A stretch of 64,000 nucleotides of DNA, taken from positions 1,054,001-1,118,000 of the forward strand of contig NZ_JAJPDW010000001.1 of the NCBI RefSeq assembly GCF_021654035.1, given 5' to 3'. Made by a program: the position numbers and the translations under genes. The notes below the pieces were generated by a model. That model saw nothing but the letters and a program-made list of their open reading frames with translations, ran no database searches and was not told the DNA's origin. The DNA comes from Microbacterium aurantiacum (GTDB lineage: Bacteria > Actinomycetota > Actinomycetes > Actinomycetales > Microbacteriaceae). Below, piece after piece: positions 8,734 to 16,386 of this stretch; position 1 is the stretch's first letter, and each line of letters starts with the position of its first letter.

Positions 8734-9015
8734 TCACGCCTGGGAGCCGAGGGCGAAGCGGACGGATCCGTCCTGCCCGAGCTCGGCATCCAGCACACGG
8801 TCGTCGAGTGCGGTGTTAGCGGCCTCGTCGAGGAACACACGTGCGCCGTCGGTGACGACGACGGTGTCCTGCGGCTCCGGTGCGGGAGCGACGCTGAGCT
8901 CGAAGCCGTTCTGAGCGCCGGTGTCGCGGATGCGGACTCCTCCGTCGCCGGCCTCGGGGACGCGCGCGATGATCGTCTTGACGGCCTCGGCCGCGGTGTC
9001 GGTCATAGTAAGCAT
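8734..9015 (-). CDS. HesB/IscA-like protein lacking cysteines
   Basis: The 93-residue protein begins MLTMTDTAAEAVKTI behind a strong AAGGAG site. The N-terminal helix, the short strand pattern (GGVRI) and the run to VVTDGARVFLDEAA follow the A-type Fe-S carrier fold (IscA/HesB/ErpA). The protein contains no cysteine at all, so it cannot ligate a cluster the way IscA does. Such Cys-free relatives are usually annotated as Fe-S assembly proteins by fold only, and the real role is unknown. It is a single-gene unit with its own terminator. Confidence 0.78.
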   Translation of the reverse strand: MLTMTDTAAEAVKTIIARVPEAGDGGVRIRDTGAQNGFELSVAPAPEPQDTVVVTDGARVFLDEAANTALDDRVLDAELGQDGSVRFALGSQA

Positions 9016-9107
9016 TGAGTGCTCCTTTCCTTCCTGCGGTCAACGAGGTGGCCACGATTCCGAGAATCCGCGCCGCCCGCAACCCATACCGCCGTATGGG
9101 CGTCGAC

Positions 9108-9575
9108 TCACACCGGATACGGAGGTTCGTCCTCCGCGAGCGGATCACGCCGATGAGGAGAGCGGATGCCGAGCAGCGGCCACGTCAGCATCGCCACCGC
9201 GCCGACCACGATGAAGCCGCCGAACACTGTGAACGTCAGCAGTCCACCGAACAGGAGCTGAGGTGCTCCGGGGGAGAGGAGGAAGAGCCCGACTCCGAGC
9301 CCGACGTATGCCGCGGCGATCGCGCGCCACGCGGCGGCCCAGCGCGATCGCGGAGGGAAGACCCGTAAGAGCAAGCCGTGCACGTACCAGCCGATCGCGG
9401 CGAAGATGAGCGGGATCCAGGCGAACAGGAGCATGTCGTCGTCGCGGAGGAACACGGCCCACACCACCGCGGCGATGGCGAGCAGGATGCCGGTGTTCCG
9501 CAGCGCGTGCAGGAACGGGCTTCGGCCGACGGCCTCGGTCTCCGGGGTGTCGCTCGCCGCATCCTCGGCGTTCAT
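9108..9575 (-). CDS. Four-helix membrane protein of unknown function
   Basis: I start at ATG 9575 (MNAEDAASDTPETEAVG); the longer frame would run into the tRNA gene. The 155-residue protein has a short acidic N-terminus, four hydrophobic segments between about 20 and 140, and an acidic tail (DPLAEDEPPYPV). The family is not recognised. It sits just outside the tRNA-Arg that marks the island edge, so it probably belongs to the chromosome backbone. Confidence 0.65.
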   Translation of the reverse strand: MNAEDAASDTPETEAVGRSPFLHALRNTGILLAIAAVVWAVFLRDDDMLLFAWIPLIFAAIGWYVHGLLLRVFPPRSRWAAAWRAIAAAYVGLGVGLFLLSPGAPQLLFGGLLTFTVFGGFIVVGAVAMLTWPLLGIRSPHRRDPLAEDEPPYPV

Positions 9576-9701
9576 ACGCGTACCCCGATGACGGATGCCG
9601 GGGGAGTGCGCACGCCCCCACCCTACGCACGCCCGCGCTCGCCGTCGGGTCGTTGCGACCGCGATCCCGCCCCGGAACGCTCGGCTAAACTTGCCGGGCC
9701 A

Positions 9702-9773
9702 GCCTCTGTAGCTCAATGGAAGAGCAGTTGCGTCCTAAGCAAACGGTTGGGGGTTCGAGTCCCTCCAGGGGCA
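9702..9773 (+). tRNA. tRNA-Arg (anticodon CCT)
   Basis: The 72-base cloverleaf has acceptor strands GCCTCTG and CAGGGGC (one G-T pair), a D-arm TAGCTC...GAGC, an anticodon stem TTGC/GCAA around the loop GTCCTAA (anticodon CCT, reading AGG), and a T-arm GGGGGTTCGAGTCCCTC. CCA is not encoded. Arg-CCT genes are common integration sites for actinobacterial elements, and an integrase gene lies just downstream. Confidence 0.93.
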
Positions 9774-9812
9774 CAGTCTCTTTTTGCATCTGACCAAGAC
9801 TTTCTTCTGTGG

Positions 9813-10934
9813 TCAGACCGCACAAAAGTCGTTTTTGCCCGCTTTTTGCCCGCATTCTGAAATTTCGGCTGGCCGAAAACGAGCGCCTTCAGGGGCCTGC
9901 GCGACGTCTGAGAGCGCCAAGATCGAGCGTTTCGCGGCGGACGCGTGCCCGAGCATCCGCTGCACGGCCTTCACGTTCGCGCCCGAGCTGATCGCGAGCG
10001 ACGCAGCGGTGTGGCGGAGGTCGTGAGGGGTGAGCCGCGGGATCGAAGGATCGAACGCCTGCGCACGCCGCACCGCGTTCGCGAACCATCCCTTACTGCC
10101 CGAGCTGCGCATGTGATGTACCCCGTCGCCGAACAGCAGACCCTCCGGCCCCTTACCGGCGCACGCCTGCTCGATCATCGGCGCGAGCCGCTCCGGGTAG
10201 GGCACCGAGCGCTTCTCGTGCGTCTTGGGCGTGCCGACGTGGATCTCGTACGCGATCATCACCGCGTTCTCTTCGATGACGAAGCGCCGGCGGAGGCGGT
10301 TCACGCTGCGCACCCGCAGCCCTGTCGCCTCGCCCCACCGGAGCCCGGTGTACGCCAACGTCAGGACAAGCGTCGGATACGCCGAGCACGCCGCCAGCGT
10401 CGCGACCTGGTCATGCGAGAGGTAGACGCGACGCTTGCCTGGGCCGCGCCGAGGAAGACTGCGCACGTTACGGGCCGGATTGCTGGCAAGGCGACGGTCG
10501 TCGATGGCAACGTCGAGGATGCCTGCGAGGACTCCCAGCGCGCGAAGCACGACCGTGCGGGACTTCTGCGTCGCGAGCTCTGACACCCAGTCCTGAACTT
10601 CAGACCGCCGGATCGACCAGATCTCCCTGTCTGCCCAGACCGGCGCGACGTGGTTCTTCCATGCCCGCTCGAGCGTCATGTAGTACGAAGGCTTCGACAT
10701 CGGCGGCTGCTTCGACCGGAGCCAGCTGTCCGCGAACATCTGGACCGGCACCCGCGATGCCACGGGATCGATGTACTCGCCCTTCGACTTGGACACGGTG
10801 ACCATGGACAGATAGAGCTTCGCCTCGCGCATCGTCGTGAAGCCGCGCTTCTGTGTTTCGGTGCCATCAGGCTTGCGGTAGCGCACGCGGTAGCGGCGGC
10901 CCTTCGCTGTTTCGTACGGGGCGATGGTGCCCAT
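9813..10934 (-). CDS. Tyrosine-recombinase integrase without its catalytic Tyr
   Basis: I choose ATG 10934 (MGTIAPYE), which has GGAGGT five bases upstream; the frame is open to a GTG at 10988. The protein has an N-terminal arm-binding region, a SAM-like core-binding domain and the recombinase catalytic domain with Arg (YTGLRWGE), HDLRH and the LGHAS box. After LGHASAA, where family members continue MTLDxYADL, this frame reads KRSILALSDV and ends without any Tyr. A +1 reading gives TLDLGALRRR, also without Tyr. The gene therefore looks frameshifted or eroded at its 3' end, and the recombinase is probably inactive. It reads toward the tRNA-Arg, as in site-specific integrating elements. Confidence 0.85.
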   Translation of the reverse strand: MGTIAPYETAKGRRYRVRYRKPDGTETQKRGFTTMREAKLYLSMVTVSKSKGEYIDPVASRVPVQMFADSWLRSKQPPMSKPSYYMTLERAWKNHVAPVWADREIWSIRRSEVQDWVSELATQKSRTVVLRALGVLAGILDVAIDDRRLASNPARNVRSLPRRGPGKRRVYLSHDQVATLAACSAYPTLVLTLAYTGLRWGEATGLRVRSVNRLRRRFVIEENAVMIAYEIHVGTPKTHEKRSVPYPERLAPMIEQACAGKGPEGLLFGDGVHHMRSSGSKGWFANAVRRAQAFDPSIPRLTPHDLRHTAASLAISSGANVKAVQRMLGHASAAKRSILALSDVAQAPEGARFRPAEISECGQKAGKNDFCAV

Positions 10935-11233
10935 CTCGACCTCCGCTCGTGCCGGCTCGACGGTCAGTATCGGCCTAGTGTCGGACACAGGTCGGACGCC
11001 GTCAACGCGGCCGATTTCATATGTGGATAGATGGCGGAAGACGTCGTCAACTGGTGTTGGTGGGAGGGGCGCCTCCCTCCGACGCCGAGAGTGTAGCGAT
11101 CGCTCGCGGCTCCGTTCTCGCCGCTCACTCCTTGCAGACTCCGCGCTGGCGCGCGTCGCTTAGCAGCCGTTCGACGACGAGCACTGCGCCGCGCCCGATC
11201 GCTGGTTCGCTCATTGTCAGAGGGAAGGCAGCG

Positions 11234-11572
11234 GTGCGATACCGTCGCACCGTGACGAGTGAGAGAGTTCGCGAAGCCTTGTCGGAGTTCGTGCGCGAGC
11301 GCGACTGGGCTCAGTTTCATACGCCGGCTAACCTCGCGAAGAGCATTTCGATCGAGGCGGGCGAACTTCTCGAGTGCTTCCAGTGGAGTGACGATGCAGA
11401 CGAGGTTCGCGTGAGCGAGGAGCTCGCGGACGTCGTCACCTACTGCGTTCTGCTCGCGGCTCAACTGGGAGTCGACCTGGACGAGATCGTCCTGCAGAAG
11501 CTCGCCGTGACGAACTCGAAGTACCCCGCAGATCGATCGAGAGGGCGGAGCACGAAGTATGACGCCCTTTGA
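11234..11572 (+). CDS. MazG-like nucleotide pyrophosphohydrolase
   Basis: I start at GTG 11234, which has GGAAGG five bases upstream; GTG 11252 is an alternative. The roughly 112-residue all-helical protein carries the MazG/RS21-C6 metal-binding pattern: EAGELLECFQW (ExxE-like), then EELADVVTYCVLLA (E-E-x-x-D), and a C-terminal basic loop (KYPADRSRGRSTKYD). Family members hydrolyse (d)NTPs such as dCTP to monophosphates. The stop lies 14 bases inside the next gene, so the two are translationally coupled. In an accessory region this suggests nucleotide depletion or sanitation as one half of a defence module. Confidence 0.85.
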   Translation: MRYRRTVTSERVREALSEFVRERDWAQFHTPANLAKSISIEAGELLECFQWSDDADEVRVSEELADVVTYCVLLAAQLGVDLDEIVLQKLAVTNSKYPADRSRGRSTKYDAL

Positions 11573-13328
11573 GATCGAGCGGCTCGACTTCACTACGCCC
11601 GCGATCTCCACTTGGGCGTCCGGCGATGAACGGCGTACCAACTGGCCCGTCGTCTACGTTCTCGACAGCGCCGGGTCCCCGGATGCGCCATCTGTGTACG
11701 TCGGCGAGACGGTCAGCGCTGTATCGCGAATCCGTCAGCACCTCCAGAATCCATCGAAGGCAGGCTTCCGCCGCGTCCGTGTCGTCATAGACGAGACGTT
11801 CAACAAGTCGGCGTGTCTCGACCTCGAGTCGCACCTCATCCGTTGGCTCGCCGGCGACGGGCACTTCACGGTGCTCAACGGGAACGAGGGCATCATCGAT
11901 GCGCGATACTACGAGCGCGACCAATACCGCGAGAGCTTCCGTGACATCTTCGAGCAGCTGCGATCGGACGGGATCTTCCAGCGCAGCATCCCCGAGATCG
12001 AGAACAGCGACCTCTTCAAGCTCTCGCCTTTCAAGGTCCTCACCCGAGAGCAGGCCATCGCCGTCGAGCAGATCGTTGAATCGCTGCTCGCGGACCTCGC
12101 GACGGGCACACGATCGACCAGCGTCATCCAGGGCAATCCGGGTACGGGCAAGACGATCGTGGCGATCTTCCTGATGAAGCTGCTGGCGGACATTCGCGAC
12201 TACGACGACACGGATGAGATCGAGCAAGACTCCCTCTTCTCTGAGTTCTTCGTACCCGAGAACCGGGAGCTCCTGAAGAGCGTTCGCGTCGGACTCGTCG
12301 TACCCCAGCAGTCGCTTCGAGACTCAATCAAGAAGGTGTTCAAGAAGACGCCGAAGGTCAGCGAGGACCATGTCTTGAATCCGTTCGACGTCGGCAAGTC
12401 GTCTATGCCGTTCGACCTACTCATCGTCGACGAGACGCACCGGCTCAATCGCCGCGCGAACCAATCCTCGGGAATACGCAACCGCGACTTCGCGGAAATC
12501 AACGCACGACTGTTCGGAGCTGATGACCTCAGCAAAACGCAACTCGACTGGATCCGCGCGCAGAGCACGCACCAGATTCTCCTCATCGACGAGCAGCAGG
12601 GTGTACGGCCAGCAGACCTCCCTAGCGAAGTTCTTGCCGCTGAGATCACTGATGCAAAGCGAGTGCATCGGTGGTTTCCGTTGGCGAGGCAGATGCGGGT
12701 GAGGGCGGACGCAGACTACGTGGGATTCGTCCGTCAGCTGCTTCGGGGTGAACTTCGCACGGGCGATCGCCCGGACTTCGGTGAGTACGACCTGCGGTTC
12801 TTCGAGAGTGTCGGAGAAATGCGGCAGGCCATCCGCGACCGCGACCGCGAGGTCGGGCTCGCCCGACTCGTGGCGGGCTACGCGTGGGACTGGAAGACCC
12901 GCGGCAACCGACCCGGCTTCGACTTCGAACTCGAGGGAACTGGCTTCGTCTGGAACCGCACAGACAAGGACTGGATCAACTCGCCGGGATCGATCGACGA
13001 GGTCGGCTCGATTCACACGGTGCAGGGTTACGACCTCAACTACGCCGGCGTGATCATCGGCGGTGATCTCCGATACGACGAGGTTGCTGGGCAGGTAATC
13101 GTAGACCGTGACTCTTACCGCGACAAGAAGGGGAAGGAGAACCTCAAGAAACTGCGCAGGCAGACCACCGACGCGGACCTCCTTACACTGATCCAGAACA
13201 TTTACGGCGTACTCCTTACGCGGGGAATCCTGGGAACCTACGTGTACGTTTGCGATCCGGTTCTCCGCAACCACGTCGCGTCTGTCCTGAGCGCCGATCC
13301 GACATCGGGCACCGGCCTGCGAGTGTAA
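11559..13328 (+). CDS. GIY-YIG nuclease fused to DUF2075 helicase-like ATPase
   Basis: The 589-residue protein starts with a GIY-YIG-like domain at about 25-95 (VVYVLDS...SVYVGET, then a conserved R and E in DLESHLIRW). A DUF2075/Schlafen-like SF1 ATPase follows, with Walker A GNPGTGKT (Lys198), Walker B LLIVDETHR (Asp291-Glu292) and a late helicase motif (GSIHTVQGYDLNYAGVIIG). GIY-YIG domains cut DNA, and DUF2075 proteins are predicted nucleic-acid motors. The gene overlaps the MazG-like gene by 14 bp. I predict a two-protein defence pair, but the activity is not demonstrated. Confidence 0.87.
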   Translation: MTPFEIERLDFTTPAISTWASGDERRTNWPVVYVLDSAGSPDAPSVYVGETVSAVSRIRQHLQNPSKAGFRRVRVVIDETFNKSACLDLESHLIRWLAGDGHFTVLNGNEGIIDARYYERDQYRESFRDIFEQLRSDGIFQRSIPEIENSDLFKLSPFKVLTREQAIAVEQIVESLLADLATGTRSTSVIQGNPGTGKTIVAIFLMKLLADIRDYDDTDEIEQDSLFSEFFVPENRELLKSVRVGLVVPQQSLRDSIKKVFKKTPKVSEDHVLNPFDVGKSSMPFDLLIVDETHRLNRRANQSSGIRNRDFAEINARLFGADDLSKTQLDWIRAQSTHQILLIDEQQGVRPADLPSEVLAAEITDAKRVHRWFPLARQMRVRADADYVGFVRQLLRGELRTGDRPDFGEYDLRFFESVGEMRQAIRDRDREVGLARLVAGYAWDWKTRGNRPGFDFELEGTGFVWNRTDKDWINSPGSIDEVGSIHTVQGYDLNYAGVIIGGDLRYDEVAGQVIVDRDSYRDKKGKENLKKLRRQTTDADLLTLIQNIYGVLLTRGILGTYVYVCDPVLRNHVASVLSADPTSGTGLRV

Positions 13329-13614
13329 GGCGCGAGTCCGTCAATGGTTCTCGCGACGGCGGGAGCCCACTGAGGCGGAGCGGTTTCCACCTCGATCTGT
13401 CTGAGTCGGAAACCCGCAGCATCTCGGGGTTCGTCGATCGTTTCGATCGGACTGAATCGTCGCCGCTCTCGCCACAGAGTGGCCGACGAGCGGACAAAGC
13501 CGACTGGCGAGCGGCGGCGTATCCGAGTGTGAGGGTGCTGCCGGTCGACGACGTCGTGACCCAAGCGCATCGCGGCTCGTTCGGCAGTCGCCCTACATCT
13601 GATCCCACTTCGCC

Positions 13615-14913
13615 TCAAGGTTCAGGTTGGTCGGCTTCAGTGGTGTTGGTGTCGCCGGTGCGCTGAAGACGGTTCGCGATCTTGCCGGCGAAGCGCCCTG
13701 TCGACATCCGAGCGGCCTCGAGCGTCTCGGTCCCAAATCGACCCGCCGCCTGAAGGCCATCCCTGCCCGCACCGACCACGTCATCCCGCACGTCCGCTGC
13801 AGCCGCCGACCACCGTCGAGCCTCGAGCGCGGCGCGCTCATCGGCGAGCCCAAGTGTCGCGTGAAGTTCACCGACACCGGAGGCGACGTCGTTGCTCGCG
13901 TGGACGACGACTCGAGCCGAGACGGGGCTCAGCAGCACTCTTGCGTTCGCTCTGCTCGCGGCCGCGTCCATACGGGCGACGAGCTGCATGGTGGTCGTCG
14001 CGATGAGCTCGAGCCTCCGGTGGCGAGCCGTCTGCAGCGCGACGCGATGCTTGTCGAGCTCGTCCGGCGAGGCATCGAGTACACGGTCGAGCTCCAGCAC
14101 CCCCATGGCCTCCTGCAGTTGGACGCAACGGGCGAGCACAGCCAGCCACTCCACCACGGTGTCCTGCGCCTGCTTCGACAGATCGGCGAGTTCACCGATC
14201 TTGGTCTCACGCTCGAGCTTCTCGGCGAGTCCGTCCAGTTGCCGCAGAGCATACGCCTGGGTTCGCGCGATCGTCGCCGCGGAGCCTTGCACCTTCGACC
14301 AAGTCACCTCGGACACTCGGCCGACCTCCGCACGTACGACCATCGCTTCGTCGAGCGTCAGTTCGATGCCGATCATGTCGGCAAGCACTGCATCTTTCTG
14401 CGCGCGGAGAATGTCGTCGACCTTGGCGTCGATCTTCGCGAGGTACTCGGTGATCTCCTCCATCGTCTGCTGCATTGCGTACTGGGCCATGATGCCGCCC
14501 ACACCGGCGAGGATCGCGGGGTTGGTCAGCATGGCCCCCGGCTTTGCCACGAACTGCAGGTTCTTCGCGAATTGTCCGTTCGGCGCACGCGTCGTGGCGT
14601 GCAGGAAGTCGGTCGTCGAGTTCTTGACGAGCGGCAGCTTCTGGGCGGCCCTCGCTGACTCCTCGGTCAACTTCATCCATCGTCCGGCGTTCGCCGACAC
14701 TTCGGATGCGGCCTGCACCACCGCCGCGCCCTTCGCCACCGACGGGCTCAGCCGCCGCAGATCGATTTCCCGCGACGGCAATCCCGTCGACGCGACGAAC
14801 CGCTCGACGGTTGCGTGCTCACCGATGATCATGAGCCCGTCGCCGTCGCTGATAAGTTCAACTTCGTTGCCCGACGGAGCTGCCGGAGCCTCGAGTGGTT
14901 CGGAGTCGGTCAT
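13615..14913 (-). CDS. Helical protein of unknown function with membrane-like segment
   Basis: I choose ATG 14913 (MTDSEPLEAPAAP), preceded by AAGGA, over a TTG at 14958. The roughly 432-residue protein has an acidic start and a putative membrane or amphipathic helix around 145-165 (NPAILAGVGGIMAQYAMQQ). It continues with a long run of charged helices (DGLAEKLERETKIGELADLSKQ) and ends with an Arg-rich tail. No enzyme motif is visible. It lies 37 bases downstream of the DUF4230 gene on the same strand, so the two are probably co-expressed. The base composition is a little lower in GC than flanking genes. Confidence 0.7.
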   Translation of the reverse strand: MTDSEPLEAPAAPSGNEVELISDGDGLMIIGEHATVERFVASTGLPSREIDLRRLSPSVAKGAAVVQAASEVSANAGRWMKLTEESARAAQKLPLVKNSTTDFLHATTRAPNGQFAKNLQFVAKPGAMLTNPAILAGVGGIMAQYAMQQTMEEITEYLAKIDAKVDDILRAQKDAVLADMIGIELTLDEAMVVRAEVGRVSEVTWSKVQGSAATIARTQAYALRQLDGLAEKLERETKIGELADLSKQAQDTVVEWLAVLARCVQLQEAMGVLELDRVLDASPDELDKHRVALQTARHRRLELIATTTMQLVARMDAAASRANARVLLSPVSARVVVHASNDVASGVGELHATLGLADERAALEARRWSAAAADVRDDVVGAGRDGLQAAGRFGTETLEAARMSTGRFAGKIANRLQRTGDTNTTEADQPEP

Positions 14914-14950
14914 GCGCGGTTGTCCTTCTGTGGGTTGCGGCGTTCGGTCA

Positions 14951-15616
14951 TCACTCAAACTCGAACTCGAGAGTGATCGCGGGGTCGATCGCCTTCACGA
15001 TCTTGGTGTAGAACTGCTCTGCCTGCTCTTCGAGCACCGCTCGGAAGCCATCGATATGCTCGTCCACGGTCTGCGCAGACAGCAGTTCCTCGAACACTTC
15101 GGTCGTGTCGATCTCGGGGGTCGTCCAACTCAGCAGGCCGTTCTCTTCCTCAGCGACGCTCAGATCGGGGTTGGCGTAGCCCAGGTAGATGAACTTCGGG
15201 ATCGTGATGCGGTACGCGTTGTCACCCGCGGGGACGATCTCGACGTCCCTCCCCTCGATGCCGAACTTGGCGTCGTATTCGTAGCGAACGAGCACCGACC
15301 GCTCGGTGCCTGGGAGGGTGAAGAGCTGGAAGTCGCCGATCGCGAGCTTCAGTCCGTCCGCGCGCTCCTCCTGGACATCCGTGATCCCCGCAGTGACGAG
15401 GATCACCTGCTCCTCGCCTTTGATTGACCGGATGACCTGGGTGTCGCGCGACTCCGCCGCGCCGAGGAACTTCCCAATCGTGAGCCCGGCGACCGCAGCT
15501 GCGCCGATGACGGCGAGGATGAAAACGACGAGCAGGATCTTGGCCCATGCCGGTGTCGTCCTGACGGGCTTTGATGCAGGTGCGGTCGCCGAAGGCGGCG
15601 CGGCCGAAGTGGTCAT
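14951..15616 (-). CDS. DUF4230-like membrane-anchored protein
   Basis: The 221-residue protein starts at ATG 15616 behind GGGGGA. A Pro/Ala-rich N-terminus is followed by one membrane helix at about 27-50 (ILLVVFILAVIGAAAVAGL). An exported or cytoplasmic domain then carries the DUF4230 pattern: strands such as ERSVLVRYEYDAKFGIEG followed by IPAGDNAYRITIPKFIYLGY. The family is uncharacterised; members are single-pass proteins. It is the first gene of a two-gene unit with the helical protein downstream. Confidence 0.72.
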   Translation of the reverse strand: MTTSAAPPSATAPASKPVRTTPAWAKILLVVFILAVIGAAAVAGLTIGKFLGAAESRDTQVIRSIKGEEQVILVTAGITDVQEERADGLKLAIGDFQLFTLPGTERSVLVRYEYDAKFGIEGRDVEIVPAGDNAYRITIPKFIYLGYANPDLSVAEEENGLLSWTTPEIDTTEVFEELLSAQTVDEHIDGFRAVLEEQAEQFYTKIVKAIDPAITLEFEFE

Positions 15617-16040
15617 GCGGTGTATCCCCCAGATAGATGCGACGGTGCAGTCTTGTGAATGTATCGGGTCTGTGCGTCCTGTGTGCTCAAGCGCAGATCT
15701 TCGATGCAGCGGTTCGGCTCCGCGGACGCACAGTGTGCCCTAACTCCGCTATATCGACGTGGTCGAGCTGAACGGCTCCGACGATGTGGAGGCGTCGGTT
15801 TCTACAGACGGCACGGTGCGGGTCGACATCGACGGCTCGGGCGATGTCACTGGTCGCGCCCAGCGGCGGATTGTGCGGCGGGTGGCGACTTTTGTGCGCA
15901 TGCGCGGGGTGCGCGGTCGCCGCCGGCTCCGTCGCGTGGTCGATGAGGGGCGCCTGATGGTCGACGTGAAACTAGACCGGTCAATCCAGATTCGGTGAGC
16001 GAGGGAACCTGGAGTTGAGGCGGGGCGAAACCCCGCGGGG
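15617..16040. other. Intergenic stretch with a weak candidate ORF
   Basis: No convincing gene lies here. The best candidate is GTG 15759 to 15998 on the plus strand (79 codons), with an acidic first half (NGSDDVEASVSTDG) and a very basic second half (RRIVRRVATFVRMRG). It has no clear ribosome site, and its frame is open only back to a TAA at 15741. It could be a small protein or the tail of a lost gene. The rest should hold the promoter of the DUF4230 gene. Confidence 0.35.
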
Positions 16041-16361
16041 TTACAGTCGGTCAATCCAGGTTTCTTCTTCGCGGTCGTCCCAAGACTTACCGGTCGTCAC
16101 GCGACCCGAACGCCGTACGCGCCGCTGGAGCGCCCCGATCAGCCGATGGGCTGTCGCTGCGTCCAGGTCACCAACCGAGGTGATTCGGACGCCAGCAAGT
16201 TCGGCGGTGGCCTCGAACTGAAGCGCTGCGCTTCCGATGTCAAGCGCCGCAAAAAGCGCGCGGATCTCCGATCGCTGGCCATCCGCCATCGGGAGCGGAC
16301 GAACTCCGGCCGGCTCCGCGTCATCGTCCTTGTCATCGAACATCGACAGCAGATCGCTCAT
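16041..16361 (-). CDS. Small acidic protein, last gene of the leftward arm
   Basis: The 106-residue frame is taken from ATG 16361 (MSDLLSMFDDKDDDAEP). The N-terminus is acidic. The middle is helical (RSEIRALFAALDIGSAALQFEATAELAG) with a small HhH-like or ferredoxin-like turn (ITSVGDLDAATAHRLI), and it ends basic (RRVRRSGRV) then WIDRL. I do not recognise a family. It begins 25 bases after the NERD helicase stop, so it is probably the last gene of the leftward operon. Confidence 0.6.
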   Translation of the reverse strand: MSDLLSMFDDKDDDAEPAGVRPLPMADGQRSEIRALFAALDIGSAALQFEATAELAGVRITSVGDLDAATAHRLIGALQRRVRRSGRVTTGKSWDDREEETWIDRL

Positions 16362-16386
16362 CCACCCATTCTGGCTCGTGATGCCG

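Noticed and set aside
13238-13618. A minus-strand frame between the DUF2075 gene and the helical-protein gene
   Set aside because: It overlaps the DUF2075 3' end by about 90 bases, has no ribosome site and no domain; too weak to call.
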